Assembly (NCBI RefSeq): GCF_963169125.1
Contig: NC_084797.1
Coordinates: 87,141,868-87,205,867, forward strand
Source: Humulus lupulus
Lineage: Eukaryota > Streptophyta > Magnoliopsida > Rosales > Cannabaceae
Length of the DNA stretch: 64,000 bases
Direction: 5' to 3'
Part shown: positions 1 to 10,869 of the stretch, piece by piece
How the letters are laid out: the number at the start of each line of letters is the position of its first letter
How positions within the stretch are numbered: position 1 is the stretch's first letter
Notes under the pieces: model-generated
What the model was told of the DNA's origin: nothing
The model's input: the letters and a program-made list of their open reading frames with translations, nothing else
The model's database searches: none
Position numbers and translations under genes: made by a program

Positions 1-520
1 GTTCTAGTAGTCACCGTAAGGGTGAGTCTAGTAGAATTTGACCTATAATTATCTATCTTTCGAAATCTAACCTTGTCAAAATAACTAATGTACACCTTCC
101 GTAGGGGGACGAATCAAAGCACCTCGAGGCCCCATTAAGCTATTGACTATGTTAAACCAACGATGGAGATCGAATAAAATTCTTAAAATAAGCTCATTAT
201 TAAATTAAAAATAATATTTTTTATTATTTAAATTAGAAAATTAATGACTATGGTTTTCCAAAAAAAAAATTAAACAGATTAAATTTTTTAAAATCAAAGT
301 CCTATAATTTCCTATTAATTCTAAAGTGTCACATTAAAACAAATAAAATTAATTTAGAATTATTTTGTTGCTAATCAATATTGAGGTTTAACTAATATAA
401 TGAACCTATACAATTAAGTCCAACTTAAGTAAATGGGCCTTAACAATTGGGCTTGTATAGAGGAGGGCTGGGTCCATTACGTCGTTCCCACTACAAAGGC
501 CCCCAATCTTCCACACAAGG
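1..520 (-). mobile_element. Ty1/copia-like element X, internal region, distal part
   Basis: AT-rich sequence with no convincing coding frame. It is joined to X by the insertion of element A: the five bases CAAGG at 516-520 recur at 14073-14077 just beyond A, so 1-520 and 14073 onward were once continuous. Read on the minus strand it lies downstream of the X leader. The absence of gag or pol suggests a large non-autonomous (LARD-like) element, or that the coding part lies left of the window. Lineage assignment rests on the LTR form at 15523-26210 and is tentative. Confidence 0.5.
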
Positions 521-1307
521 TGATGAGAACAAAGGAGCAACACTAAAATAGTCATTGCAAGTTCCAATTGGGTCAATTACAAGAGCAAGAGCTAGAAGGT
601 TCAAAGAAGCACTTAATGGGCTAATCCAAAATATATGGACTGATTATGGAAAGATAAAGTCAAAATTACTCAAAATGGAGATCAATGCCTAGTTCATGTT
701 ATTGAAGCAATTTAAAGGGCTGGTTAACCTCCCAAAACATGGCCTTTCAGTTTGGAGGAGTTATGGGCATATATTTATGTTTTATTTATGCCATTTAGTT
801 ATATTTATATTGGTTAAATTACGACTTTTTGTATTCAGCCATTTAGCTACTTTCTAGAAGTCTAATAGTCTAGAATTGAAGAGTTTTTGTCTATATTAAT
901 GCATGTATCAATTTAATGCTTAAAATATAACTTTTCCAATTCTTGGAGGGTTTTTCCAAGTATAAATAGGGGGGCATACGAGTTTGCAAATTATATTGGA
1001 ATTAATATATTTTTGAGAGTGTTTTCTCTTTCGTTCTTCAAAGCACTTCTTAGAACTTAACAAGATCTTTCTTGTGGGGTTCAAACCCTTGACTTATCAC
1101 TCACAATCCTTCTTATTTCTTGAGTGTGGCATCTCATATCTCTCTTATACCTTTGGTTCTTATCTCTTTATAGATAACGGGTCAAGGTTCTTTGTTTTTA
1201 TAGAATCTGATATTTTAGAACGATCCAAGGCCTCCTTGTTCTAAATTGTTTTTTTTTTTTGGGTCCCATTATTCTTATTGGGGTTCAAATCGTTTAGAAT
1301 CACATCA
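521..1307 (+). repeat. A 5' LTR
   Basis: Starts TGATGAGAAC directly after CAAGG and ends CATCA two bases before the primer binding site. The first 200 bases match the coding tail of the integrase in the 3' LTR, but a TAG interrupts the frame near 553. It differs from the 3' LTR at many scattered positions, so A is older than D or F. Confidence 0.92.
961..970 (+). promoter_or_regulatory. TATA box in A 5' LTR
   Basis: TATAAATAGG lies about 350 bases before the LTR end, in the expected place for the U3/R border. The 3' LTR has the same box near 13735. Confidence 0.7.
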
Positions 1308-1309
1308 TT

Positions 1310-1321
1310 TGGTATCAGAGC
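1310..1321 (+). other. Primer binding site of A (tRNA-iMet)
   Basis: TGGTATCAGAGC is complementary to the 3' end of plant initiator tRNA-Met. It lies two bases after the LTR end. Confidence 0.92.
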
Positions 1322-1908
1322 ATAAGGTGTTTAAATCAGGTTATTATCTATCATTATTCTTATTTCATAGTTGTTCATTTGATTTCATATCATTCCATCT
1401 TATCGAAATTTCATTAAAAAAAAGAAAAAAAAACGTTTTCTTTTCTTTGGCAGAAGTCGTTCTCAATACTTATCATTTCAATATTAGAAACAAAAAAAAA
1501 AAAGAAAAAAAAAAAGAGAGAAAAAAAAATTATGATTAGAAGTTACATTTGGAATATTGCTGAAATTCAAGATTTCTATTACATAAGGGTATTATTCCAA
1601 TTTCAATACCTCAAAAGTGTGTATCCATCTTATCTTTGTATTTTTCTTTAATTCTAAAAAGCTTTCCTTCTTTCGTTTTGCACTTTTAAAATCCCATTCT
1701 TCCAAGCTGTTTGTGTTTCATTGTTACAAGAAAAATTTTATGTGGGTTTTTAAGTTGAATAAAGAACTAAAAGAGGGAACATAAAGAGGGTAAAAGCCAA
1801 ATTTGAGTAAACCCGAGTGTGAGTGTTATCATTTTTGAGTGAAACACGTGAGAGAGTGTGGTGAGAAACTATTTTTTTTTTCTTTCTAATTTTTTGTTTG
1901 CAGTAATC
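1322..1908 (+). other. A untranslated leader
   Basis: Non-coding leader with long A-rich runs (about 1412-1432 and 1492-1530). It contains GAGGGTAAAAG near 1784 and TTTGCAG at 1897-1903 just before the gag ATG. The same donor-like and acceptor-like pair recurs in the other CRM copies of the window, so an intron in the leader is possible. Confidence 0.6.
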
Positions 1909-3473
1909 ATGTCTCAAAATCAAGAAGAAGATCAACAACATGTTGTTTCCAAATCTACAAATACAAGCATTAATGGGAGAGATGAGACGGGTGATGAAGG
2001 CTGAACTAGAACAACTACATGAAAGGATGGATAGGGTCGAAGAAAGATCACAAAGGGGACAACCTCCTATAGCTGCGAATGGGCAACGAAGAGAGAGGAG
2101 TCAACATAGATATGATTATGATGATTATTATGCAAATGAAGAGGATGAAGATGATCATGCCTCTAATGTTAACATGGGCAGATTTGAGCATGGGAATGGA
2201 GGTAGAAGAGCTAGAGATCGATTTGATAACAATTTGGGAAACATTAAAATGAAGATTTCATCCTTCCAAGGAAGAAATGATCCTGAAGCTTATTTGGAGT
2301 GGGAGAAGAAGATTGAGTTGGTGTTTGATTGTCACAACTATTCTGAGTTGAAAAAGGTAAAGTTAGCGGCCATTGAATTAACTGACTATGCTATTATTTG
2401 GTGGGATCAATTAACACTGGACAAGAGAAGAAATGGTGAAAGACCTATTGAGACTTGGGAGGAAATGAAAGCTATTATGAAAAGAAGATTCATTCCATGT
2501 CACTACTACATAGACTGATTTCAAAAGCTGCAAAGCCTCACTCAAGGGTCTAGAAGTGTTGAAGATTACCACAAGGAGATAGAGATATCCATGATTAGGG
2601 GTTAACATGGAGGAGGATCGAGAAGCTACTATGGCCAGGTTCTTACCTGGTTTAAATCGTGATATTGCAAACGTGGTGGAACTACAACATTATTTTGAGA
2701 TGGATGACATGCTGCATATGGCCATAAAAGTGGAGCGTCAACTGAAAAGGAAAGGTTCCACAAAGATGGGTCAAAATTCTGGTTCTTCTTCAACATGGAA
2801 TCAAAATTGGAGCAAGAAGGGTGACAAACCACATTCCAAGAACAATGTTGATCCTAAAGACAACAAAAATGGAGGCACCCATAATCAAGGTAAAACTGAT
2901 TCCCAAACTTCTAGAAATAGAGATGTTAAATGCTTTAAATGTTTGGGAAGGGGCCATATTGCTAGTCAGTGTCCAAATCAAAGAGTGATGATTTTGAAAG
3001 AAAATGGTGATGTTGAGACCGATGGTGAATTTGATAATGAATCTATGCCACCATTGGAGGATGCAAGTGATGTAGAGTACCCAGTTGAAGGGGAGCTTTT
3101 GGTTGCAAGGAGAGCTCTAAATGTACAAGTCAAGGAAGATGAGGAGCTACAACATGAAAATATTTTTCATACCAGATGCCATGTCAATGAGAAGGTATGT
3201 AGCATGATTATTGATGGTGGAAGTTGTACTAATGTGGCTAGCACTAGTTTGGTGCAAAAATTGAATTTACCAACTTTGAAACATCCTAGGCCATACAAGT
3301 TGCAATGGTTGAATGATTGTGGACAAGTTAAGGTGAACAAGCAAGTTTTGGGGTCATTCTCAATTGGAAAATACAAAGATCAGGTTTTATGTGATGTGGT
3401 TCCAATGCACGCAGGGCATATTCTTTTGGGAAGGCCATGGCAATTTGACAGACATGTTAGTCACGATGGTTAT
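1909..3473 (+). pseudogene. A gag and protease, 5' part, broken
   Basis: Gag forms the virus-like particle and the aspartic protease cuts the polyprotein. The first ATG is at 1909 (MSQNQEEDQQ). The frame is lost near 1940, where the conserved block with NLQIQALMGEMRR continues in another frame. A TGA ends that frame at 2516-2518, and a one-base gain near 2602 shifts it again. From 2607 the frame is open: conserved gag end, CCHC knuckle [14 protein letters not shown] at 2931-2972, acidic linker, then protease with IIDGGSCTN at 3206-3224 and LLGRP near 3427. The coding sequence stops at the solo LTR inserted at 3474. IDGG instead of DTG or DSG at the active site is normal for CRM proteases. Confidence 0.88.
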
Positions 3474-5883
3474 TGTAACGACCCAAATTAGCTAATAAGG
3501 CTTAAGGGCCTTGATTAGCGTGCCAGGAGGGCATAATGGGATTTATGTGTGATTTTAATGATTTAAATGCATGGTTATGATTTAAAGCATGTTATATGAC
3601 TATTTGTTTATCTGAGATGCATGACTATGTATGTTAGTATGCATGTAGGCCCGGATCGTGTTAGAAGGGCATAATTGTAATTTTGGCCATGTTGGGCATA
3701 ACTGCATTGATATGTGATGATTGTTGAGACCGCAGTGGTATGTGGGTGTATCAGTGATTTGTGACTCGAGGCGATCCCAGTGAGCAGGCTAGCGGAAAGT
3801 CTTAGCGGGAATTTATACCCGGCTCGGGGCGAGCCTGGGGGTATGATCAGGAATTCAGAGAAATAGATTGAGATTTATTTTGATGATGGGGGATAATTAT
3901 TTGGTGATTTATCAGGTATTGGGAAGCAACGGGAAAATATTAGAGACACTTGAGGATTAGCGGGAATTGGGTAAATGACTAAAATGGCCCTACTTGGGTA
4001 AAAGGGTTTAGAATTAATAGGGAGGGCATTTTGGTCAATTGGCTTTTGAAGATAGAATAAATGAGGCTTTATACACTTAGTGGATTTTGTAGGATAGAGT
4101 AAAGGGGCTGAAAAAGAAAGGAAAAAGGAAAGAAAGAAAAGAGAGAAAACTGATGGGTTTTCTAAGGGATCGGTTTGGGGGTTCTAGCACCTCTTCTCTT
4201 CATTTTTTTTCTTGAGGTCAAGCTCAGTGGGGAGCTAGGATAGGCTGAGCATCAAGAATCTTAAGGTTACACTTGAAGACTTGGCAAGGATTAGCAAGAA
4301 CATCTGAAACTTGAGGTAAGTTCTTGAGGATTTCAGTTTTAGGGCTTTACTGGTTTGAGCTGTGTTTTTGAGCTAAATGGATGGGACTTTTGGGGAAAAG
4401 CAGGTCAAGCTTTGATGATGAACAAGCTAAGGAGGCCTAGGGTTGAATCAAGGTCGAAATTGCATTAATGGTATGATTTCTAAGACTCTATCTTTGTGGT
4501 TTACATGAATTTCTGGTTTAGGGTTGTTCATGGTAGATTTTGAGTTGTTGGGTTGCTTGAGCTTGGGATTGAGTTCTTGGGATGCTTGGGATGAGTGTGA
4601 GGTGTGTATAAGTTTGTTTTTGGGCTTGGGAAAGACTTGGACAAGTTTGGAGTTGAAATGGGAGAAGAAAATCGCAAGAAGCGATTTTTGGTTTTGGCTG
4701 CTTGCAACTAGCGCTACAGCGCTAGTCTTTGGGCGCTGTAGCGCTAGGCCTTCTTTCTGGGGTGGTGCTGATTCTGCTTGTAGCGCTATAGCGCTCTCTT
4801 TTGAGCGCTGTAGCGCTACCCTGCGCCCAGAATGGGGTTTTTGGGCTATTTGTGAGGGATTTTGACCTAGGGTTTGGGGTTCGACTCCGCCACCTTGTTT
4901 TGTGGATCTAGGACTTCCCGGGAGGCTCGGGATTGGTCCCGAGGCTAGGTTTTCAGACTTGGGGTTCGGTGTTGACTTTGACCTATGTTTGTGCCTAGGT
5001 GTGCGCTAAGGCTCGAGTGGGATCGTGCTCAAGGAGTCAGGTGATCTAAGCTATTGAAGGGAAAGGTAAGAAAACCGTAACACCCGAGAATAGGGCATGG
5101 CCCCACTGTGTGATTGCAGGGCATGGCCCCAGATTGTATTATGTGCAAATGTTTAACCTTAAATGAATCATGATGTGTGTGAATGATTATTTCGAATGTA
5201 CTATATGTGTGATTATAATGAAATGAACGGCAAGGGCCGAGTGCGGTGTAGGCCGGGTACGGCCGTGGGGCCGAAAGTAACACACAGCACATGGGATGCT
5301 TATATTCAGGGTGGGACCCAAGGGATACATGAGTTATCCTCGCGGTGAGAACCGCAACCCCAGGCTTTGGTAAGGCCTCTGGGGCGGCATGGCCGTGCTT
5401 GTTTATTATGATGGTTTTCCTATTTATCAGTGAATTATGCCAGCTTTATGAATTGCATATGTTATGTACTATTTGGGTTTTCTTGCTGGGCTTCGGCTCA
5501 CGGGTGCTCCGTGTGGCAGGTATAAGCAAGGAGTCAGTCAACCGGCCATGAGTATGGAGAGCGTGGGGGCGGCGCGTACATGTTCGGCCTGCCCGACTGC
5601 TTTGGTTGGGGGCATTTTGTTTATGGCTGTATTAAATCATTCTTTTGATAACTGATCAAGTGTAAATCTATTTTTGAGTTGTAAATATTTTGTAAACCTT
5701 ACTTTGGGATCCCAGATGTTTTAATACTTAACGCTTCAATGGAGTTAAACATTTTAAAAGAGTACAGCCTTAAATTCTGATTTATCCACACTTTTGGTTT
5801 TAGAAACCACTTAGAGTCAGTCAAAAGCACGATTTCTATTTTAAACTCACTTAGTGACGGCTCTAAGGTAGTAGGGCGTTACA
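3474..5883 (+). mobile_element. Tekay/Del-like solo LTR inside A
   Basis: A 2410-bp sequence starts TGTAACG and ends CGTTACA (perfect 7-bp inverted ends) and is flanked by GTTAT on both sides (3469-3473 and 5884-5888). No internal region is present, so it is a solo LTR left by LTR-LTR recombination. Start, length and lack of coding fit Tekay/Del chromoviruses. Short open frames such as 4524-4865 are chance frames in the LTR. The A protease reading frame resumes right after the second GTTAT. Confidence 0.88.
4708..4819. repeat. Twin AGCGCT hairpins in the solo LTR
   Basis: Seven AGCGCT and one GGCGCT sites occur in 112 bases as four pairs, each pair separated by two bases. Pairs one and two (4708-4725 and 4731-4747) are inverted copies, as are pairs three and four (4780-4796 and 4803-4819). 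Each couple can fold into a 14-17 bp stem with a loop of 5-8 bases. Confidence 0.85.
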
Positions 5884-7072
5884 GTTATTCTAATAGATAC
5901 TCATTTGTATTCAATGAAAGACCAATCACTCTTGTACCATTAACTCCAAAACATGTGTTTGAAGATCAAGTGAAGTTAAAAAAAGAGAATGAGATGACAA
6001 GAGAGGTAGAGATGAAAAAAAGAGAAGAAAATACAGGAAAAAATATATATTAGTTAGCGAAGAAAAAAAAGAGAGGAAAAAAATGAGTTTCTTTGCGAAA
6101 AGAAAGAGAGATCAAAAGAGCTTTGTTGACAAACCAGCCTATGATTGTACTTTTGTACAAAGAGGCTTGTTCCATTACTAATGAGCTTAATGTTTCCTTG
6201 CCTAGTGTTGTTATTTCGCTTTCGCAGGACTTTGATGATGTATTTCCTGAAGAGGTTCCTAATGGTTTACCGCCAATAAGGGGAATCGAGCATCAAATTG
6301 ATTTTATACCTAGAGTGACAATCCCAAATAGGCCAGCCTATAGGAGCAATCCCGAGGAAACAAAAGAGCTTCAAAGGCAAGTTGCTGAGCTCATGGAGAA
6401 GGGCATGTGCGTGAGAGCAAGAGTCCTTGTGCGGTACCGGTGTTGCTTGTTCCGAAAAAAGATGGATCATTGAGGATGTGTGTTGATTGTCAAGCCATCA
6501 ACAAAATCACTGTAAAGTATAGACATCCTATCCCTAGATTAGATGATATGCTTGATAAATTGCATGGTTCTTCTGTTTTTACCAAAATTTATCTTAAAAG
6601 TGGATATCATCAAATTAGAATGAGAGAAGAAAATGAATGGAAAACTGCCTTTAAAACAAAACACGGTTTATATGAGTGGTTAGTTATGGCATTTGGATTA
6701 TTTTGTGTTGTGTATTTTGATGATATCTTGATTTATAGCAAACACTTGGATGATCATGTCGAGCATTTAAAACTTGTTTCAGATGTTTTAAGAGTAGAAA
6801 AGTTGTTTGCTAATCTCAAAAAGTGTACATTTTGTACACATAAGTTTGTGTTTCTTTGTTTTGTTGTAAGTGCCAAGGGAATTGAGGTGGATGAAGAAAA
6901 GGTGAGTGCAATTCGAGATTTGCCGAGAACAAAAAGTGTGGGTAATGTTAGAAGTTTCCATGGGTTGGCTAGTTTTTATCGAAGATTTGTGAAAGATTTC
7001 AGTAGCTTAGCCGCACCTTTGACTGAAGTTATTAAAAAGAATGTTGGTTTTAAGTGGGGTGATGACCAATAG
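5884..7072 (+). pseudogene. A protease end, linker and reverse transcriptase, broken
   Basis: Reverse transcriptase copies the element RNA to cDNA. After the solo LTR the protease tail (YSFVFNERPITLVPL) continues, followed by a lysine and glutamate-rich linker with stops near 6050 and 6080. RT begins near 6093 and shows FPEEVPNGLPP, the primer-grip area and YFDD at 6713-6724. A frameshift lies near 6405 (MEKG to VRES). About 22 residues between VMAFGL and CVVYFDD, present in the RT of G, are missing near 6698. A TAG at 7070-7072 replaces a conserved glutamate codon. Confidence 0.85.
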
Positions 7073-8221
7073 AAGGCATTTAATTTAATTAAAGAAAAAT
7101 TGACTAATGCACATTTACTTGCTTTACCTAACTTCACTAAAACTTTTGAGATTGAGTGTGATGCTTCAGGAATAGGTATTGGAGCAGCTCAAATGCAGAA
7201 GAGTCGTCCTATTCCATACTTTAGTGAAAAATTAAGTGGAGCAGCCTTAAACTATCCAACTTATGACAAGGAGATGTATGTGTTAGTTCGGGCATTGGAA
7301 ACTTGGCAACACTACCTTTGGCCAAAAGAGTTTGTGATTTACACTGATCATGGATCTTTAAAGCATTTAAAAGGACAACAAAAGCTAAATAGAAGACATG
7401 CCAAGTGGGTTGAGCTCATTGAAATGTTTCCTTATGTCATCAAGTACAAGCAAGGTAAGGAAAATATTGTTGCTGATGCTTTATCTCGAAGGTATATTTT
7501 TCTCTCTACCTTAGATGCAAAATTGCTTGGTTTTGAATACATTAAAGATTTGTATGCTGATGATTGTGACTTTTCTAATGTATTCAATGCGTGTGAAAAA
7601 GAAGCTTTTGGAAAATTCTTTAGGCGTGATGGGTTTTTGTTTAGAGAAAATAAGCTATGTGTGCCTAAAAGTTCATTGCGTGACTTGCTCATTAAAGAAT
7701 CTCATGGGGGTAGTTTGATGAGGCATTTTGGTGTATCTAAGACATTAGAAATCTTGCATGAACATTTTTTTTGGCCTCATATGAAAAGAGATGTTGAAAG
7801 AGTTTGTGAGAAGTGTATTACATGTAGAAAAGCTAAGTCTCAGGTCAAGCCACATGGTTTGTATACTCCTTTGCCTATTCCTAGTAAACCTTGGATTGAC
7901 ATATCTATGGACTTTGTTTTGAGTTTACCTAGGTCTAGAAAGGGTAGGGATTCTATATATGTGATTGTAGATAGGTTTTCAAAAATGGCACATTTCATTC
8001 CATGTCATAAAACAGATGATGCATCACATATTGCTGATTTGTTTCTCAAGGAAATTGTAAGATTGCATGGCATGCCCAAAAGCATTGCTTCAGATAGAGA
8101 TACAAAGTTCTTGAGCTATTTTTGGAAGACTTTGTGGGGAAAGCTAGGTACTAAGTTTTTGTTTTCTACTACTTGTCACCCACAAACTGATGGTCAAACT
8201 GAAGTGGTTAACAGAACATTA
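7073..8221 (+). pseudogene. A RNase H and integrase core, cut by B
   Basis: RNase H (from about 7140, with [11 protein letters not shown] and [10 protein letters not shown]) removes template RNA. Integrase follows with the zinc-binding HHCC region near 7690-7840 (ending CEKCITC), then catalytic acidic residues in DISMDF, SDRDTKF and [10 protein letters not shown]. The frame is open from 7100. It ends at 8221, five residues after the third catalytic residue, where element B is inserted, and resumes at 12743. Confidence 0.88.
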
Positions 8222-8810
8222 TGATGAGGACACCAAGACTCAAAATCCAAGACAAGTTCCAGTTGATCCAAGCCAAGAGGGGAGGAATGATGAGGACACC
8301 AGTTTAGGAGCTTGATCAATATTTAGCTTCTTGTAATGAGTCTTTTTACTTTTAGTCACGTTTTTTAGTCTTTGTTTATTTTGTGATAAGTCAAACATTT
8401 GACTTGTGTGAGTCCAATAGTCCTTTTGTCTTTAATTTTCGGTTTTCATGAGGAAGACAAAAAGCTTGTCCTTAATTTTTCGGTTTCATTAGGAAGACCA
8501 AGGGTCTTGTTTTCATGTAATTTTCGTCCTTATAAGGACTGCCAAAACATTTGGAAAAATCAGATTATGTTGAATGAAATTGTGAGTTTATTTCTTCTTG
8601 AGTTCTTGAAGAAACTTTTGAACTTATCAAGGAGATTCCTTGTGGCGTTCATCCTGACTTATCAAACGGATTCCATCCCCGTTTGTGGCGTCTTCCTCAT
8701 ACCAAGGTTCGTGCTTGGCTAAGCATTGGGTCGCGGTTCCATTCCAATCTCGTGTGTTCTTGGTGGCTGTTCCATATTTGGTGTCGGGTTTCGTCACACT
8801 TGTTGGCGTG
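8222..8810 (+). repeat. B left LTR, inverted
   Basis: Starts TGATGAGGACACC, with a second TGATGAGGACACC 66 bases in (8288). It contains a 14-bp palindrome centred on TTATAA (8526-8539) in the TATA position and ends at GGCGTG, ten bases short of the usual end CGTATCA. The next bases TTGACAATTCCCC lead into the reversed polypurine tract. Confidence 0.88.
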
Positions 8811-10869
8811 TTGACAATTCCCCCTCTTGAGAAAGATTTGACCTCAAATCGTCACCTGCATCAAAAGGACTCAAATCAGAAACATTAAAAGTAGCACTAA
8901 CAGTATACTCACCTGGTAAATCGAGTCTGTAGGCATTGTCATTGATCCTTTCTAGCACTTGAAACGGCCCATCTCCTCGAGGTAGCAATTTGGAACGTCT
9001 TTGTGCTGGGAATCGCTCTTTCCTCATGTGTAACCATACCCAATTACCGGGATCAAAAACCTGCTTGTGACGACCCTTGTTAGCATCAAGTTGGTTAGTG
9101 TTTAAAAGAGCCTCCTTAACCTCACTTTTTTTTGCATAAAAATTACTTTGTTTTCTCTCGAATTTTCCCTCATTGATCGAACTCTTCTCTTTCTTTTCTC
9201 TCTCACTTGATTCGACCCTTTTCTCTCTTTGTCTCTCTTTTTTCTCATTCTCATTCATCTTTTCACTCTCCTTCTTTTGCTCACTCAATTTTTTTTGATC
9301 ACTCAATTTTTGCAACCTCACTTGGTCTTCATATACTTGCTTTGGCGTCAATGGAGCTAGAGTGATTGTTCGTTGACGGAACGTGAATGAGTACTTGTTG
9401 GTGAAGCCATCATGCTGGACTCGCCGATCAAATAGCCAAGGCCTTCCTAGAAGGAGGTGTCCAGCTTGCATGGGAACCACATCGCACAATACCTCATCCT
9501 CATACTTGCCAATTCGAAATGATACCAGCACCTGTTTTGTAACCCTCACTTCACCACTATCATTCAACCACTGCAACTTGTCTTTCACATGACAACGAGT
9601 GTGAAAGATGTTCTCCCGCTGCACCTCTTCTTCCTCTTCTTTTGCTTGCAAATTTAAGGCTCGTCGTGTGACTAGTGCAAGCATCTCACCAGATTCTGGC
9701 CCATACTCTTCATCATCGATAGAAGCATCTTCCAATGGTGGCATGCCAGCAAGATCATCTTCCTCTTCGGAATCTATCTCCCCATTATCCCGAATTACCA
9801 TAACTCGCTTGTTTGGACATTGGCTAGCTATGTGTCCTCGCCCCTGACATTTGAAACATTTTATCTCACTAGAATGGGACGAAGTAGGGGCTGTTTTACC
9901 TTGAGGTGGTGTGGCTGTGGTGGCTGGTTTTGGTGTAGATGATGAAGTGGGTTGGTCTTCTTTCTTTGGATAGTTCGACCTCCAAGGTGTTGTACTTGGA
10001 TTGTGTGGGCTCGGTCTTGGCCTCGAACTTGAACTACCCTTCTTGAGCTGCCTCTCAACTTTGATTGCCATATGAACCAAATCCTCCAATTCCACATAAT
10101 GGTGTAGTTCGATTGGGTCAGCAATCTCTCGGTTCAACCCATTCAAAAACCTTGCCATGGTTGCCTCCCGATCCTCTTCAACATTGGCTCTAATCATAGC
10201 CATCTCCATCTCCTTGTAATACTCATCAACACTTCTGTAGCCCTGACGAAGACCCTGCAACTTAAGGTAGAGATCTCGATAATAATGAGGTGGTACAAAC
10301 CGTCGCCTAATCACCCTCTTCATGGCCTCCCATGTGTCAATAGGGCGATCTCCACTCCGCCTCCTGTTGATGCACAACTGATCCCACCAAACAATAGCAT
10401 AATCAGTAAACTCAATGGCAGCAAGTTTTACCTTCTTCATGTCAGAGTAGTTGTGACAATCGAAAACCAACTCCATTTTCTTCTCCCACTCAAGGTATGC
10501 CTCAGGATCACTCTTGCCTTGAAAGGCGGGGATTCTCATCTTGATATTTCCCAAATTATTGTCTACCCAGTTCCTAGCTTCTCTATCTCGGCCATACCTC
10601 CTATGGTTACCCTCTGACATCCTATCATATTCTTCCTCTAAATCGCCCCCATCAAACTCTCTTTCACCCTCAACATCCCGTTGTTGCACCCTGTTCCTCC
10701 GTGCCCTCCATTGCGTTCCCTCTTCTACCCTATCCAACCTCTCATGTATCTGTTCACACTCCGCCCTCATCATCCTTCGCATCTCCCCAATTAATGCTTG
10801 CATTTGCAGATTCGGAACCTCAGGTGGCGGAATATCATTGCTTGCATCTTTCTCTGGATTTTGTGCCAT
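8794..10869 (-). CDS. B fused gag / dead protease / integrase C-terminal protein
   Basis: One open frame of 691 codons from ATG at 10869 (MAQNPEKDAS). The conserved gag block is followed by a CCHC knuckle [14 protein letters not shown] at residues 338-351 (9817-9858). The protease has lost 35 codons between HVKDK and LQWLND, including the active-site DGG; CTTGT microhomology lies at both ends of the loss as judged from copy D. An acidic linker follows. Near residue 595 (about 9084) the chain passes from ALLNTNQLD straight to ANKGRHKQVFD, so RT, RNase H and the integrase core are absent. It ends with the integrase C-terminal barrel ([11 protein letters not shown]) and runs a few codons into the aberrant LTR junction. 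It could supply gag but no enzymes. Confidence 0.85.
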   Translation of the reverse strand: MAQNPEKDASNDIPPPEVPNLQMQALIGEMRRMMRAECEQIHERLDRVEEGTQWRARRNRVQQRDVEGEREFDGGDLEEEYDRMSEGNHRRYGRDREARNWVDNNLGNIKMRIPAFQGKSDPEAYLEWEKKMELVFDCHNYSDMKKVKLAAIEFTDYAIVWWDQLCINRRRSGDRPIDTWEAMKRVIRRRFVPPHYYRDLYLKLQGLRQGYRSVDEYYKEMEMAMIRANVEEDREATMARFLNGLNREIADPIELHHYVELEDLVHMAIKVERQLKKGSSSSRPRPSPHNPSTTPWRSNYPKKEDQPTSSSTPKPATTATPPQGKTAPTSSHSSEIKCFKCQGRGHIASQCPNKRVMVIRDNGEIDSEEEDDLAGMPPLEDASIDDEEYGPESGEMLALVTRRALNLQAKEEEEEVQRENIFHTRCHVKDKLQWLNDSGEVRVTKQVLVSFRIGKYEDEVLCDVVPMQAGHLLLGRPWLFDRRVQHDGFTNKYSFTFRQRTITLAPLTPKQVYEDQVRLQKLSDQKKLSEQKKESEKMNENEKKERQREKRVESSEREKKEKSSINEGKFERKQSNFYAKKSEVKEALLNTNQLDANKGRHKQVFDPGNWVWLHMRKERFPAQRRSKLLPRGDGPFQVLERINDNAYRLDLPGEYTVSATFNVSDLSPFDAGDDLRSNLSQEGELSTRQQV

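Noticed and set aside
1310..1321. tRNA-like match TGGTATCAGAGC
   Set aside because: It is a primer binding site, complementary to the tRNA end; no tRNA gene with cloverleaf or box A/B was found here or at the other primer sites.
4524..4865. 113-residue open frame in the Tekay-like solo LTR
   Set aside because: Composition follows the LTR hairpins and G-rich stretches; no domain and no sign of splicing or conservation.
8685..8888. Recurrent short frame starting MASSSYQGSC, seen in many places (also 12053-12274, 30725-30946, 57490-57720, 59765-60028, 62197-62385)
   Set aside because: It lies in the conserved R-U5 part of the CRM LTR and is repeated only because the LTR is. No start context, no domain, and frames break in several copies.
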